A stretch of 64,000 bases of DNA from Nepenthes gracilis (Eukaryota > Streptophyta > Magnoliopsida > Caryophyllales > Nepenthaceae). Of the stretch, positions 1 to 13,616 are shown in pieces. The position numbers and the translations under genes are program-made. Below the pieces are notes generated by a model. The model made no database searches. It saw only the letters and a program-made list of their open reading frames with translations, and was not told the DNA's origin. Each line of letters begins with the position of its first letter. Positions within the stretch are counted from its first letter, which is position 1. The stretch spans positions 11,863,030-11,927,029 of the forward strand of contig BSYO01000030.1 in NCBI GenBank assembly GCA_033239525.1. The letters run 5' to 3'.

Positions 1-787
1 TTTATATGCAAAATGACTAGTCCTGAATCTAGTTGAATTGAGCCGAGAGAAGAATGGAACTTGGAGAACGGGAAATAAGAGCAACCAAATAAAAATACGC
101 TCTAAAAATTCATTCTAGAATAATATACCCAACCTTAAAAAAGAACGAAACTCAAATCGAACCTTAATTAGATGTGAAACATCTTTCTTCTCTCTCTCTA
201 TGCGGTACTACCTGTGTGAGAACTAACTTTGAAATACTCTAAAATCGCATAGGCACGATTTTATGCTGTGACCGGCACTCGAGCACCCATCATGCGCTTC
301 TCGAGTGTGGGCGCCTCTGGATTTGATACTTGGGCGCCCGCATACTGGATCCGGCGCCTCGGGTGCTCGTTGTGCGCATTTCGTATACGTAAAAGCTGTA
401 ATTTTCATACAAATATTACGCGATCCTCTAATAACTATCAATTTGTTGTGAAATTCATAAATGAGTGATTAAAACCCAACAAAACAAAAGATTAGAAATG
501 AGTCAAACTCAAGATTTAATTTTAAAAAAAGGTTTATTTATAAGATTTTGAATAAATTTGTTTCTAAACTGATAAATAGACCTATCTATAAGCTTATAAA
601 CGAGTTTATTCATTATACTGAAAAAATCAACATAATTAAGTATTCATAAGCCTAAACAAATTAAGCCCAATAAGGCTAGGCTTCAAAATTAGGATTGGAT
701 GTCACTTGTTTTTGCAAGCAAATAAGCATGAACGAGTTTTTATCGAGTTGTCTCCAAACCGTTAAATAATGACTTGCTATTTTGGAA

Positions 788-867
788 CCTTAAAATATTA
801 TGTTCTATAGCTTTTGCAACAGCTCTGCAATCTTAAAATATCATGTTTTATGGCTTTTGCAACAGCC
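788..867. repeat. Short tandem duplication, about 43-bp period
   Basis: Two adjacent imperfect copies share the words CTTAAAATAT, ATGTT and GCTTTTGCAACAGC. The copies start near 789 and 832. No coding role is visible. Confidence 0.6.
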
Positions 868-1981
868 ATAAGCTTTCTCATTGGAGTTTATATATCTTAT
901 TAGTGGATGTGTCCTAGGCAGAACCAAAATCTATGATTGTAGGTCTATATCCATACCTCCATTGAAAGACCTAGTCTCCTGTGGTGGGGCCTTTCCTTCT
1001 CTGATGCTTGTGGGTTTCTGCCCCATGCCAACGAACCTAATACTACCAGGAAAACCCGATCAGTTCAGGGGTGGTCGGATGCCGAGGGATTGTTTGACAA
1101 GGGAAAAAAAGAACAACGAAACAGAACAAGAATGGCAATATGTTGCATGTTGTCACAGGCCCAGTTCCACTAGAAACATGAATTGGTATGTTTTGGTTGA
1201 ATCTATAGGGACATCTCACCTAACAAGAAGCCATGTGTATCGAAAGAGGGGTACCTGACTTGCTTGATGAAATCCACCATTGATGGAGACAATGTCGATC
1301 AGCAGTGTGACTTCCGTAGCTCGGCTCTGACACAAACACAAACACAAACACGACACCGCGGATGAGCAGGGACGATGTATGGTGAATGTCTGTTTGGAGG
1401 AGAAGCCTGAGATTGCTGAGAATTATAGTAAATGGGGTTGCATGAAGGGTGTGTGTAGGGCAAGCAAAAGTTGAATATTCTTTGCAGGCTGAACCTGGTT
1501 AGGGAGACTTGAAGCCAATAACAAAAAAGTTCACCCCTGGGAAGGAAAGCACCTTTTTTCCTCACTGTGATACCAAAAATGTCACACCTATTTTCAAAAT
1601 ATTTATTATTTAATTTTTATATGTGAGATTTATATATATATATATATATACACTTATCTTGATGCCTTTTTGGCTTAAATATTAAAAGTGATCTTTAGCT
1701 TTGCCTCTCAGGCTTCATATGTGGAGGAGGTTATGGTTGTGGGAGTAGGCAAGAATATATTTGAAAAAAAAATATTAAAAATATTTTCAAATTTTTAATA
1801 TATGTATTTTTTATTTTATCATCAGATTTTATTTTTCTAATCTTTATTCGGAACTTTGATTTTAGCACTAATATTATACTTTTTGAATTTTTTGGTTAAA
1901 TTTGTTTTATCTTAGTATCTTTAGACAACTCACCTAATAAAAAGCTACAAAATAGATATATACTTCAATTCAATAAGTTTG

Positions 1982-2058
<77 letters not shown>
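1982..2058. repeat. (ATT)n microsatellite, about 26 units
   Basis: An uninterrupted ATT trinucleotide run of about 77 bp. On the minus strand it would translate as a poly-isoleucine tract, a repeat artefact and not a gene. Uninterrupted length suggests high mutability. Confidence 0.97.
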
Positions 2059-2391
2059 GTATTTGAACTTATTTAATATATAATCTTTACACATAAAAAT
2101 TATGTATTTAAAATTTAACTTAAATAGAGAAAATGAGGCCAAAATTATCCATTACCAAGCAAAAAACACATTTCCCCCTTCTGCAGCACTAACAATGAGC
2201 TAATGCAGGGGAACAGCATCAGCATTTATGCATGGCTCCTAATGGCCAAATTTACAATATTATATTTCCAAACTCCTAATGAATTATGTTCTTCACTAGA
2301 ACAAAGTAAAAGCTAACTTGTTTTGAAAATAGGGCCAGAGTTTTAACCAATATAAAATTAATACTAAAATAAAATAAAAAAAAATTCTTCC

Positions 2392-2420
2392 AAAAAAAAA
2401 AAAAAAAAAAAAAGGGGGGG
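2392..2420. repeat. Poly-A followed by poly-G tract
   Basis: About 22 A residues are followed directly by seven G residues. It could be a low-complexity slippage site or the tail of an old retroposed sequence; no SINE or LINE body could be identified next to it. Confidence 0.8.
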
Positions 2421-2973
2421 AATAGAAACATACTTGGTTTTTGTCCCCAAAATTTTAGATATCATTCAATTACACCAGACAGAAACCATTGATAAAGTCT
2501 TCAATTCTATTAAACAACTGTATAAATTTATTTTTATAATTTCACTAAATAGAGTATAATATTCTTTAAAAATACAAATAATTTTAAATTATTTATCACT
2601 AAATTACTTCATATTTTTTACCTTCAACCTCATTTCCTCAATAATACTTCATTAACCAATATAACCTTTATTTGTTATACATATTTGATAACTCTGATTC
2701 ATAGAATGTCACTGGTCTAACCCTCTAGTGATTTTTTTTTTTCAATTATAAATACATATTTCTATTAAAAATTACATCCAATACAGAGTCATTACATTGG
2801 ACGCACTGATCTAACACATCAAATTCTCATTTGCAAGGATGATTAGCCTTACAAACAAGTTACAATCAGGTTGATTTTTTTTCCCCTAAAACAAACAAAA
2901 TGAGATTCCATTTTGAGAATCAACTGGACATACGAGAATTTTTCAGTACATGAAGAGCTGTATGCGTCTCTGT

Positions 2974-5900
2974 TTAGACCAAGAACTCGGTGTCGGAAAC
3001 ATCTAGAACTTTGTGCAGGCCGATAGGGTTCACACCTGACCGGAACGCGTTCCCTTCGATGTACCTGTTTAAACATTTGATTGATTACATGTTCTTGAGT
3101 AAATATAAGCGGGTCAAAATCGTTACGGGAACTCACATTTCTTTCAGGAATGGGTGTCTATAGAACGCATCGGGAATCCTTCCCGTGAATTGGTTGTGAT
3201 CCAAATACCTGAAATGTAATCCGGCAACTTAGAAACATAAATAAAGGGCATTGAACACCTGCTAAAACATAGGAGGCTACAATGAAAATATTGGCGTCAG
3301 TCATGGCCATACCAGTGTCGGCCATAACGAGCAATCTACCTTGGTCACAAATTTTTTGGGGGTAATAGGAAAATACAGAAAAATATGATCTAATATTTCA
3401 CAATTTTATTACAGTATAAAAAAATATCAGTATTAAGAGCCATTACCCACCCACCTACCCACCACCCCCAAAAGAAAAAAATCAGCATAGAAAACAGCCA
3501 TTGAAATGATTCTACCCGTTAAATTCACCGATCACACATGCACCCAAAAGCCACAACTCACATCCAACCAGTGTTGCTACGTAGAAGCCTTCCAAAGCAT
3601 TTGGTATGTCATAACAACAAGATTCTTCTCAATAATAGCCAAGATTAAAAATTGAATGGGCAAACAGTGGAGATTGAATAGCCAATCAAATTACTTGAGA
3701 AAATCTCAATCATTCATTCACTCGATTTTTAATTTTAACCATTAGGTGGATACGAAAACCTTCTCACAAGAATGACCATTATAGCACTCGTATGAAGGAT
3801 ACAGTCCATTGCGTTTCCAAAATAATTTATCACATAAGCTACTTTGATCAATGCATAATACATATTACAGGAGTATAAACCAAGATACGAATAACTAAAT
3901 TGCAAGGAATTGACTGAATAATGTCACCACGTCACTCTTCTAGTACATACGAAGTAGAAAACAGACTTACAAGTAAGTTAATCTAGGAAGACGTGCGAGT
4001 GCAAATGGTACGATTCCAGTCATCTTGTTAGAGGATAGGTGCCTGGAACAGAGTGACAAACAATTGAGACGGGAAATAGTTGAGGAAGTCTAACTGAAAA
4101 TGTGTGATCTTTCAAATAAATGAAAAAAAAGCCATACTTACAAGATCTCTAAGTTTGTCAAGTTTGCAAGCTGAGATGGAATACCTCCGCTCAAATAGTT
4201 ATTGTTCAGATAACTAAGCATCCGAATAACACAGAAAAAAAAAACAGGATACCATAGTTAGGGGGTTCATATCACATTAGGCTGTCTCTCTCTATGGAAA
4301 ATACATTTGATGAAAAATATCTTCCTGGAATAATTTCCCACATTTTCCGTGAATAATATTTTCAAATGAATAACTTCTTATATTATTTTCCAATATTTGA
4401 CATGAAAAACAAAAAGAAAAACGCTTTCCACAACATTTGGCATGGTGGTATTTCCATCTGATGACCAACGGCAGGGCAGGGATGGGAGTGTAACAATCTG
4501 GTATTTCGATTTGAATTAATTGGACTGCTGATCATTAAAGATAATTAATAGAGGTAATTAATGAACAAATGATAACTTTTGGTGCTAATAATTTGCAAAT
4601 GAGTGAAAACTAGTGTGATTAGGGGCCTGGCCGAGCTAGATTCACAAAGCCTTTAGAAGGATACTTTAGTAATTTTTCATCGGAAAACAATAGTTATTTT
4701 TATGCTTTAGAATATTAATTAAAACTTACGGTAATTGTAGTTTATGCTTGTGTGTATAATTAAAAAGTAAAAACTAATTAATTAAGGTACTAAATTTAAA
4801 GATGAAATATTAAACATTAATTCTACTTAGTGAAATACCTTAATTACCCTCAACCTTCTAGAAACGCCCCATGCTCATCACCACTCAGCTGCCCCTCTTT
4901 GCATGCATCTTAATCATCATTGAACTTGGGATGAATCTTATATTATATTTAATCTAACAATTAAACAGGAAAGAAGAGAAATGAATAGGAAAACTCAGTT
5001 CACCTACCCCAGCTGCACCAAATTTAATGCTTTCATCTCCATCAACACTATTTCCGTCCTGCTTTTTACTAGTGTTCCAGCCGCCCCTATTTTAAGACTT
5101 TCACCCTTATTTTATCATTAATCTAACCTAATCCTAACAATTAATCTAGTATTAACTTGATAAAAAGGGAATTAAGTGTGATCATGCTTCGCTTCACTCT
5201 GTCTAGCCACCCCTCGCTAAACCACTTCAGACCATCATTCCATCAGCCCTATTTTCCTTCTTTCTTATCAGTAGTAGCCACGTCTCCCTCCCTTATTTTT
5301 TGCTTCTAATCTTGTTATCCTAAGCGTGAAGAGATAACATCCCCTTGAACCATGAGAGTGAGAGAGAGAGAGAGAGAGAGAAATTCACCATCCAAAAGAG
5401 GCACATGACATTGATGATGTGTCCAAGTGGTGGAGTGGCTAAGTATAGCCTCTAAACACACTTGTATATGATTGGTATGATAATGTTGGTAGATAGATCT
5501 ATGACCTGCCTATTCCTCAATTGTCTTAAGTGTAGAAGAATGGTATTTCTCTTGTATGGGATTTTGGTAGGTTGGCTGTGGGCCTTAGAATGGTATTTCT
5601 CTTGTATGGGATTTTGGTAGATTGGCTGTGGGCCTCACGTACCCTTAGTGGGATGGTTACATTGAAATCTTATATTATAAGATGATCAGATAATAATATA
5701 AGAGATTGGATAAGAAGGTGCAATTTTCCTTAGTGGCCTAGTGATATGCCAAGTTTAAGGAAAGCTGGGAGTTTTACTTGGTGTAAATGCACTCTATAAG
5801 CACTTGAGGATGATCGAGAGTAGATACCTTCGAGAAGTTGGTCAGCTAAGGAGGTGAAGAGTCACTCCCTTGCGAATATCCATGATTAGCTTGCCTTGAA

Positions 5901-8900
5901 ATGTTGGATGTTCGCTTCACTTGTTATTGTTGTTTATTTTATGTTTAGATAGAGGAGCTTGTTTAAAAAATTATGGTACCAAGGAGAAAGAAACTTGTGG
6001 TACTGTGGTATAGTCTATCCAACATCTATTCTATGTCCCGATGGATTGAAGTCAATATTCTTGGATCTAGTAAATAGCATATAACGAAATATTGAGAGAT
6101 ATTGCAGCAAGGGATGTTGTGTTTCACATGTAGTTCTCATTTCCTATGCCCAATCTGGGTGAGGGGGATTTGTCAGAGCGTTTTGTATATCCTGTGTGAG
6201 CCTCGAGGATTCAAGCATAGTGTATCCTATACCCTGTGTGAGAATAAGCATAGAGACTCCTATAACTTTGAGGGCAGAGGGAGTAGGTTGGAATATATCT
6301 TATACCCCGTATGGGAGGAGGGAGTACTCACATACATCGTATTTGCTCAATTGCAGTGGCAAAGGTTTGGAAGACCAGTGTTGGTTGCATGTCAACTTGT
6401 AAATATCGGTTACCTTGTAATAATTATCTAACTGTTAGCAGTGCGAGCATGTAATTGTTGGTTCATAGTAACAGAATAAGATTGGAGGAGATTTTTGAAA
6501 TATCTTATGTAGCAGAATCATCTATTAAGATAGGTCTAGTGGAACACATATTCTTGTTGATATTCAAATTCTATGTAATCTTGATTGCATTCATAGTATT
6601 CAAGTTTGGTGGAAACCCCTTGATAGTCATTCCTAGCATTTTGGAGGAGATCTTTCGTGGTATAAAATCTCAGATAGAGTATGATCAATTGTTATGATAT
6701 TATTATTTCTCTTACCTATTTTGATATCGTTATCGAGATGATTATTGATTATTATTATCATTGCTGATTATATAATTTGTTAAACTTTTAGCTCACTCTT
6801 ACATTTTATTGATTCCAAAATAGAGCAGATCGGTAGAGCTAGTTAGAGATCATACCTTTACTCAGGATCTTAGAGATGATCCCGAGTCTAGCTATTTCAT
6901 ATTGAGTGATAGGAGGTTCTTTTTTCCTTCATGGATAGTAGATGGATGTTATTTCAGGACTTTGCTGCCTTGAGTTTTGCATTGTACATGGAAATTTATG
7001 TTAGCTCGTGGTTTGAGGAGTCTGATATTTGTGATGGATTTTATGATGTATATTTATAATTTGAATTTCTACAAGGTTGGTTCGAGTTGCCACAGGAGGT
7101 GTCACCAATGACAATTGGAGACAGTGGTTGAGGAATTCATCGGACTGGCAACTGATGTCCCAGGATTGGGATGGCCACTAGCGGTGGTGGTTGAGGGACA
7201 ATGCCAAATGAGGGTATGCTCTTGAAAGCGAGCAAACCCCAAAACTTTAATCTTGGAGTTTATCCAAATATTCAATAGATAAAGATTCACCTAGCAAAAA
7301 TGAAGTCTCTATTTTCTCTTTTATCCCTCCCAAAGCTTCGCCAAAGCACCTAGCTTTACACCTCTTCAACTAACCTATTCGGTTTTCACTCACAAAACCT
7401 CATTAGAGTTCTAGGAAAGATTCAGTGACCTAAATCAAGTATAAGATCTTTGACATGATGGTGAATGTAGAGATGAATATGGAGGGGGTTTGGTTGATCA
7501 CTTGAGGTTTGGCTGGGGCATTGCCGAGTGGAGACTGAGGGCAGTGGTTGGAGGCTTCACAAGAAGGCAACCAGCTGCAGGATGAGGGCATCATGGCCAG
7601 GTGATGGCATCACCTTTAAGTAAAAATTTTATTAATAGGTTCTTGTGGTCAAAGGTGGGTAGTGGATAAGTTTTGGAAAATGACTTCCCTCAGTCTAAGT
7701 TTCAAATTCTCGTTGACTTATTTTTCTGCAAGTGCCAAATATCAGGAATCATTGAAAATATACATGCCAATTACCGGAAAAGGCAAAAATCATTTTCTAG
7801 CAAGTTATTTTCTGGCAAAACCAAAAAGCTTAACAGCAAAAGGATCAATTGACACAGAATTCTGAGTATAAATTAACTTACAGATTGCGGAGAGAAGGAA
7901 AGCAGCCTTCAATACGTATCAGTTCCCTTATTGTACCCACCAAATGATTGTTGCCAACATCTCTACGGACATAATCATACTTCATCAGATACAAATCAGC
8001 ATAAATCACTGCCTTGGGTCACAAAAAGGAAGAGTGGAATATTACAAGTGTCGCAGGTTTTGCAGGGTGCCTAATTCTGCAGGAACTCTCCCGGTTAAAC
8101 GGTTTACATGTAGATGCAGATAACGAAGCGCGGGAAGATTTGCCAGCTCCTTTGGGATTTCACCCTTGAAATTGTTGAAGCTTAGGTATCTGCAAAAGTT
8201 CCAGGAAATCAACTCTCACATTAACAACAGTCAGAGATAAGTACAATTACTCTTGTAAAATGTCAAGTTACTCACAGATGTGTCAGACTTTTGAGTTCAC
8301 CAATCTCGGGAGGAATGACATCTTGTAGCTTATTCCATCTTAAATTCCTGCGTGGAGAAAAATATAGTGAGCAGAACTGATATCATAAGATATCAAAAAA
8401 AAAAAAAAAAAAAAAAGGATTTGCATAGATATAGAACTGCAATGCTGGAAGTCCAGCAAAACAAGGAGGGAGAGGATCAAAATTGTGCACCACATTTTAA
8501 AGATTCATGACTTTCAATCTGGTTTGAACATGGGAGATATAGCCTATTAATAAAAAGGACTCAAGACGAGTTTCCTATTGGCAAATGAATAATCAATAGT
8601 GTCCTGATTTCGAGGCCTAAAAAGGTCATTTCCCCTGTTTGTGTCCCTTTTTTGGATTAGGTCATTTTTATATTGTTTTTTTGAGGCAAACTATTTTAGC
8701 ATCTTTTCCTAATTAGTAAAGATTGTGTTGAGTCATCTTATGAAAGTTTACTTGCATCAAGATTACAAGTAATAACCTAAAATCATATCAATAATAGTGT
8801 CTCATCAATGTATAAAGGATGATTTTGAATCATTAATAAATTTTCTATTTAGAGATTTGTCTTCAAGTTTGCCATCTATTCTAAGGACATCTAGGGTTGG

Positions 8901-11900
8901 GATTGAGATCTTTGATCAATTCTTGGTTACTTTCGTTTTTTCTCACAATGCCACCATTCTGCTTCATGCTTTCATGATCCTTACTTTCTGAAGCATGGGA
9001 AACTAGCAGCTTTGATGAATTCTCTTTTCAGCTAATAGCTATTTGTTAGCAGATAATGTTATGTTCTACACAGTGCATTGTACTAGCCACAAGTCCTCAA
9101 TATATCTACGCAAAAAGAGCACACTGATCCCAGTGCATTTCTTACTCCATTTTTAATTGAAGGATAAGAACAGGAGACTAAATAAATTTTATATTTTCCT
9201 AATTCAACGCAAAGTCTTAATAAATGACAGGCATCTATAAATACTTTCCAAATCCTATATAGAAAATAAATCATATCTAAACATCCCCTAATAAAATACG
9301 AAAATAAAATAAACTCTATGATACTAAGTATTATCTAAAGACAACAATTCCCAATCATAATGTCTCTGCATCACTTAGTATCTCCTAACCTTGGCAGCAA
9401 CTTGGTCAAATATATTTCCATAGCTTGTATGGATCTCCACACCACCCAAAACTAGCACCAGCTATAAAAAATTAAAGGCCTAGGTAAACAAACTCTTGGC
9501 CTTAGAAACTAGGGGTCAATTCTAGTAAAAACCAATTATCTCCCCCGAATTGCCATATAGCCCCAGCTTTCTTGATCAAAAAGCTGGTAATGTAAGAAAC
9601 CAACGTATTCTGAGCTCTAACAAAATTTTTGCTGGTTAAAATGGAAAAAACATCAAGAGACTTGCCTAACTGTCAAATATCTTAGGCCCTATTTAAAGGA
9701 GGTAGCATTTAAACACAAACTTTATGAGATGGACACAATAGCTACTACGTTGTAGAAATCAAAATGTCGAGCAAGTAAAGATGACATAAACAGAAGTATA
9801 TTGGAAATATTAATGTTAGAATGAATAGCAGTGTAACTCCAAAAATAAAGTAATAAAAGTAAACTCCGCAAAAATATAGGGTAAGCAATGTCCATAAATG
9901 TAGTATGTCAAAGGAACACTTGATAAAAAGAAAGGGCATATAGAATGGTTCATGCACTTTAGAATCAAATTAGATAATGCCAACTATCAGAAAGGCTAAT
10001 ATTATTAAACTTTAAGGAATAAAGAGGGAGCTAGAAGGCCTTTGTCTCAAAATGTCATCATAGTTGAGGTATTGATGAAGGGTATAAGGTACTATACGGT
10101 TGTCATGGATTGGGGCCACTAAAAGAGAAGAACAAAGAAGACTTCAAGCAAGGCAGTTAAAAAGGATTGTTTGTTTTCAACTTCTCCAGGATACCATCTT
10201 TGACAGAGTGGAATAGTATATTGGAAAACACAGAGCCAAACTCTTAAATGGATGAAAACAGCCGTATTGATATTGGCCATGTTGGAAAATGCATATCGAT
10301 AACGGATATGTGGGAAGGAAAAAAAAACTTTTAAAAATCGTGAACTAATAGGGCCATATCAATAGATACGGCAATATATTATGATATTATCATATCAGGA
10401 AATATTAGTATTAGGGGCCTCTATATTTATACATATTAGCTGATACTTATTTTATCGGCAAATATTTGCAACAGTACATGGGACACAATTTTTGTGTGGT
10501 TAATTTTTTAACATTATATCATTAAACATACCAGTGAAAACAGTAGCCTTTTAGTGACAGACTGTAATGAACTTTTTAAAATAGCAGCCAAGCATTATTA
10601 TAACATCACATTTGATAGCAGCAAACTGCAAGGAGTATAGACTAGAGAACCATACAGTACTTTCAGACGCTTTAACCGCCCAATCTGAGGAGGAATTGGG
10701 CCAGTCAGCTTATTGTTATGGAGATCCCTGTGGCATAGATATTATTATATTAACCAAAGATTTTACCATTTAACACCAGAAAGATCATCTAGATTACAAA
10801 GTCAGTAATGTGAAAATCTTACAGCCTTGTAAGATCCAAAAGATTGGTAACAGCAATGGGAAAAGGCCCGACAATCGATACTGCATAAACCTCCCTGCAA
10901 GTTGAAAGAATGTTTTAAATGTGAACACAAAACACATAGATGGTTATTCCATTTACTTTTTTGTGGGTACCATAATGGGTTTAAATTAACATCGGTTGTC
11001 TCAAACATTGAAATGCATCTAGTCCCTTGTCTAAGGTTGGTATGTTAAATTTTCTAATAATAAATGAGTCAATTGCTTATAAGAAAAATAAAAGCAAAAT
11101 GAAAATTTGACTTACAGTTCTATAACAACTCTATAATCTCCCTGGACAGAGCACTTGACACCAGACCAAGGAGGCAAATCACCATCCCCGCAAGGATCAT
11201 CTCCAACCCATGAATAAACCACCCTCCATCCAAGTGATGACTTAATTTCGTTAAGTGCTTTCACTGCAAACCATTACAACAACATCAATATGAGTATTGA
11301 AAACAGCCTTTATCAACAATGATGCAACATATCACATATATAGAAGCATATTGAAAACCATCAACTCATACAATATGCATGGACAATAAGTACATAGTCC
11401 AAACTATTCCAAATATTTTGTTTCAACAAATTCACTACAAAGGTTGTGATGTGTAGCTAAAGTGATGTATGAATAGGAATACAGGCGACTTGAGAGGGAA
11501 ATTCAATCCAAATAATCTGATTCCTTGGTCCTGTGAATCATAGATGACAGTGAAGAGTCCTGGGTTGTGTTTCCGTTGAAACTCTGCCAATGTCTCTAAG
11601 TCAGTACTAACTCAAGCTAGTAAAAGATGGAGGTAGAGTCACCTACTCCATTAAACCGGACAATAAGCCTGTTGTTAAAGGCATGGTGAAGGGGCTGAGC
11701 AACTTAAGAGCTTCACTGGGAAGCAAGGCAAATGAAATAATAATCCTCTTGGCTGAATAACTACGCGGAACCCATGAAAGCATGTGTAATTACCTACAGG
11801 ATTCCTCTCATGATGTGACTTAGGGCAAGTGGGCTATTCGAGAAGAGTGCAATCACTTCTCAAACAAGGCTCCCAAATCCAGGTTTGAAAGGATGATATG

Positions 11901-13616
11901 ATTAATTGTTGCTCGAGGAGGAATTTCCTCTCTTTAAATGATGGATGAGTAGAGTATTTATAGACAATGAGTGGAGTTTCTAGGCCGTATGGGATACCAC
12001 ATAATCCGCTGGGTGTTTAGGGTAGGTGAACCTGCCCCTAGCCTTGTGCCAAATGCCTCTGAAACGTCCCATCTATCCTATTCCATCATGGCAGGCTGTC
12101 ATGGCGGATGCGTCTCCTATCAATTAGATGGCAGCCTGGGAGACCTTGCCCATTGGTTGGTATTGACCCAGGACTTTGGCGGAAGAGATCTTTCAAGCTC
12201 GGGAAAGAGCTGTTCCATGGGCCCATTTCACGTTCTTCAAGGTTCCTTGTGGGGCCATTCTTTGATCAGTCGTCTCGATAGAGCTAGCATTTGGGCCAAA
12301 TGACTCCAAACTTGAGGTGCCATGGGGGTCAGCCTGTTTCTGCTTGAGGCACTACTGTATGCAACAGGTTGGAACCGACATTATTATTTTGCTTTGATTG
12401 AAACTTGGAAGGAATGAATGGATGGGGAAGAATAATGGAGATCTTGTCAATAAGTTGGATTCCAATCTGGTAAACGTCAACCTTTTTACATAGGATTACA
12501 TTATTTTTCTCAATCCCAAGTCCTTTGCAAACCACAAGGAGCCTCCTCCTTTCAAGGTGTTCAACTAAGATTCTTAAGGAGATTGGTGCAGCAAGCATGA
12601 AAGGGGAATTTGACTGCTCGAGTTCTTCATAACTAGGATGTGAATCTTAAAATAATAGGAAACTTTGTGATTATGTACACCAAAACATCCATAACGATTT
12701 CCTATTGTCAGCCACTAGTTTCAGATGTCAACCAAAAAGCAAAATTTTCAATGGCAGAAAACAAATGTTATGAACCTTGCACAAATGATAAATTTTATTA
12801 TGTACACATATTGATTTTATATTAAACATATTCAATTGGGATAAATCAATGCTATAAGATATGAGATTGGATAATTTTTTGTTCTTAACAAAGTAGTTCA
12901 TAATAGAATTAGTTGAATGAGAATTACAGAATAAATTTGATGCTTTAATCAAAATTTAAAATAACTTTAATATACTTCCATTTAAAAAAGTTGATGCCTA
13001 CGATAATATTAGCACAAGGCAATGTTCTCCGCAACCTACATAAATAAGTCTCATTAACGAAATATACATTCAATCATCGACAAAATTTCTAATGGGACAG
13101 CAAAAAACGTAAATATACAACAACCTTTTCCCCAAATTGCTGACAGCAGGAAGCAGAAAATAGATAAGTATTCCATTCTTCAATTTCCACTTCCAATTCC
13201 ATTTCCATTTCTCCAAACAAAAGTCACACATCCTTATAAAAAGAGTAACGCTGATTATCGATGAGAAACTAAATCGAATCAACATTTCTACCAGCAAAGT
13301 AGGAATAAACCTGCTTATAAGAAATGGAAAATCTAATAAACATTGATTGTTTAGCATAAGTCTCCCAAACGATAAAGCCCAGAAAGAAACTTATGAAGCA
13401 TCATCATGCTCTGAAAAATCAAGGGCAATTTACCCTCACATTTCGGCCGATTTACGTATATATGGTTCAATTGGGTGCGCGAATCTGGGATCAACAACAA
13501 TTAAAGTCGAAGAAAGAGAGAGATGTACCGTCACGTTTGAGAGTTTTACTGAAAGCGACATTTAAAAACAGCGGGAGTAGGAGAATAAGCGATATTCCAC
13601 GAGAAAAATGCGCCAT
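2974..13616 (-). CDS. Secreted short leucine-rich-repeat protein (LRR family, no kinase), 11 exons, 327 aa
   Basis: Coding exons in gene order: 13529-13616, 11116-11263, 10823-10894, 10656-10727, 8276-8347, 8046-8189, 7882-7962, 4142-4213, 3971-4042, 3137-3208, 2974-3064. All borders are GT/AG, phases join, and the total is 984 nt (327 aa plus TAA). Residues 1-23 form a hydrophobic signal peptide after MAHFSRG. KTLKRD and KALNEIKSSLGWR follow, then a cysteine-paired LRR cap (DDPCGDGDLPPWSGVKC). About nine 24-residue LRRs run to residue ~300, e.g. NLRWNKLQDVIPPEIGEL. The C-terminus IEGNAFRSGVNPIGLHKVL ends in DTEFLV. There is no transmembrane or kinase domain. Seven exons are exactly 72 nt and one is 144 nt, the usual one-exon-per-LRR layout. 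Such short proteins are often annotated as receptor-kinase-like although they lack a kinase. Likely secreted or apoplastic and protein-binding; the ligand is unknown. The start is the first ATG giving a signal peptide and joins in phase to exon 2. Confidence 0.95.
4214..7881 (-). other. Intron 7 of the LRR gene (3.7 kb, expanded)
   Basis: The longest intron, between the exon ending RNL and the exon starting YLNNN. It holds no coding unit I recognise. Contents include an (AG)n run at 5359-5381 and a 50-bp tandem duplication at 5537-5636. Local GC-richer stretches at 6100-6430 and 7080-7220 lack clear ends. Its size and patchy composition suggest one or more old insertions. Open frames inside it (such as 6102-6431 and 6455-6697) have no recognisable domain. 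Confidence 0.75.
5537..5636. repeat. 50-bp tandem duplication, near-perfect
   Basis: Two head-to-tail copies (5537-5586 and 5587-5636) share AGAATGGTATTTCTCTTG and continue through GGATTTTGGTAG to GGCTGTGGGCC. They differ at only a few bases, so the duplication is recent. It lies within intron 7 of the LRR gene. Confidence 0.9.
8348..10655 (-). other. Intron 4 of the LRR gene (2.3 kb)
   Basis: Separates the exon ending KRLKVL from the exon starting NLRWNK. AT-rich, with a poly-A tract near 8397-8416. No coding unit is supported; the small frames at 8797-8991 and 9745-9957 show no homology I recognise. Confidence 0.75.
11264..13528 (-). other. Intron 1 of the LRR gene (2.3 kb), with a possible old insertion
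   Basis: Lies between the signal-peptide exon and the LRR-cap exon, splitting the valine codon after KRD. The block 11800-12340 is GC-richer than its surroundings and contains a TATA-like TTTATAGA near 11958. It may be a decayed LTR or another inserted promoter-like sequence, but I could not find its ends. The minus-strand frame at 12329-12598 has no recognisable domain. Confidence 0.6.

Larger units (their letters stand above)
1..2973. other. Non-coding 3' flank of the LRR gene, no supported gene
   Basis: AT-rich sequence in which I find no credible gene. About 267-385 is a GC-richer patch with repeated GCGCC and CTCGAG-like words, resembling LTR fragments elsewhere in the window, but it has no identifiable ends. 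The open frames at 881-1258 (plus) and 1299-1565 (minus) match nothing I recognise and have no splice or domain support. The last ~100 bases before 2974 are probably 3'UTR of the minus-strand LRR gene. Confidence 0.5.

Noticed and set aside
881..1258. Open frame of 125 codons (plus)
   Set aside because: No recognisable domain or signal peptide, no splice context and no second copy; most likely chance.
1540..1600. Possible minus-strand primer-binding site (TTTTTGGTATCACAGTG)
   Set aside because: Resembles TGGTATCAGAGC, but no LTR end or pol sequence could be placed on either side.
1945..2142. Frame with a long poly-isoleucine run
   Set aside because: It is the translation of the (ATT)n microsatellite.
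12329..12598. 89-codon minus-strand frame inside LRR intron 1
   Set aside because: It lies between two exons that join perfectly, and has no domain I recognise.
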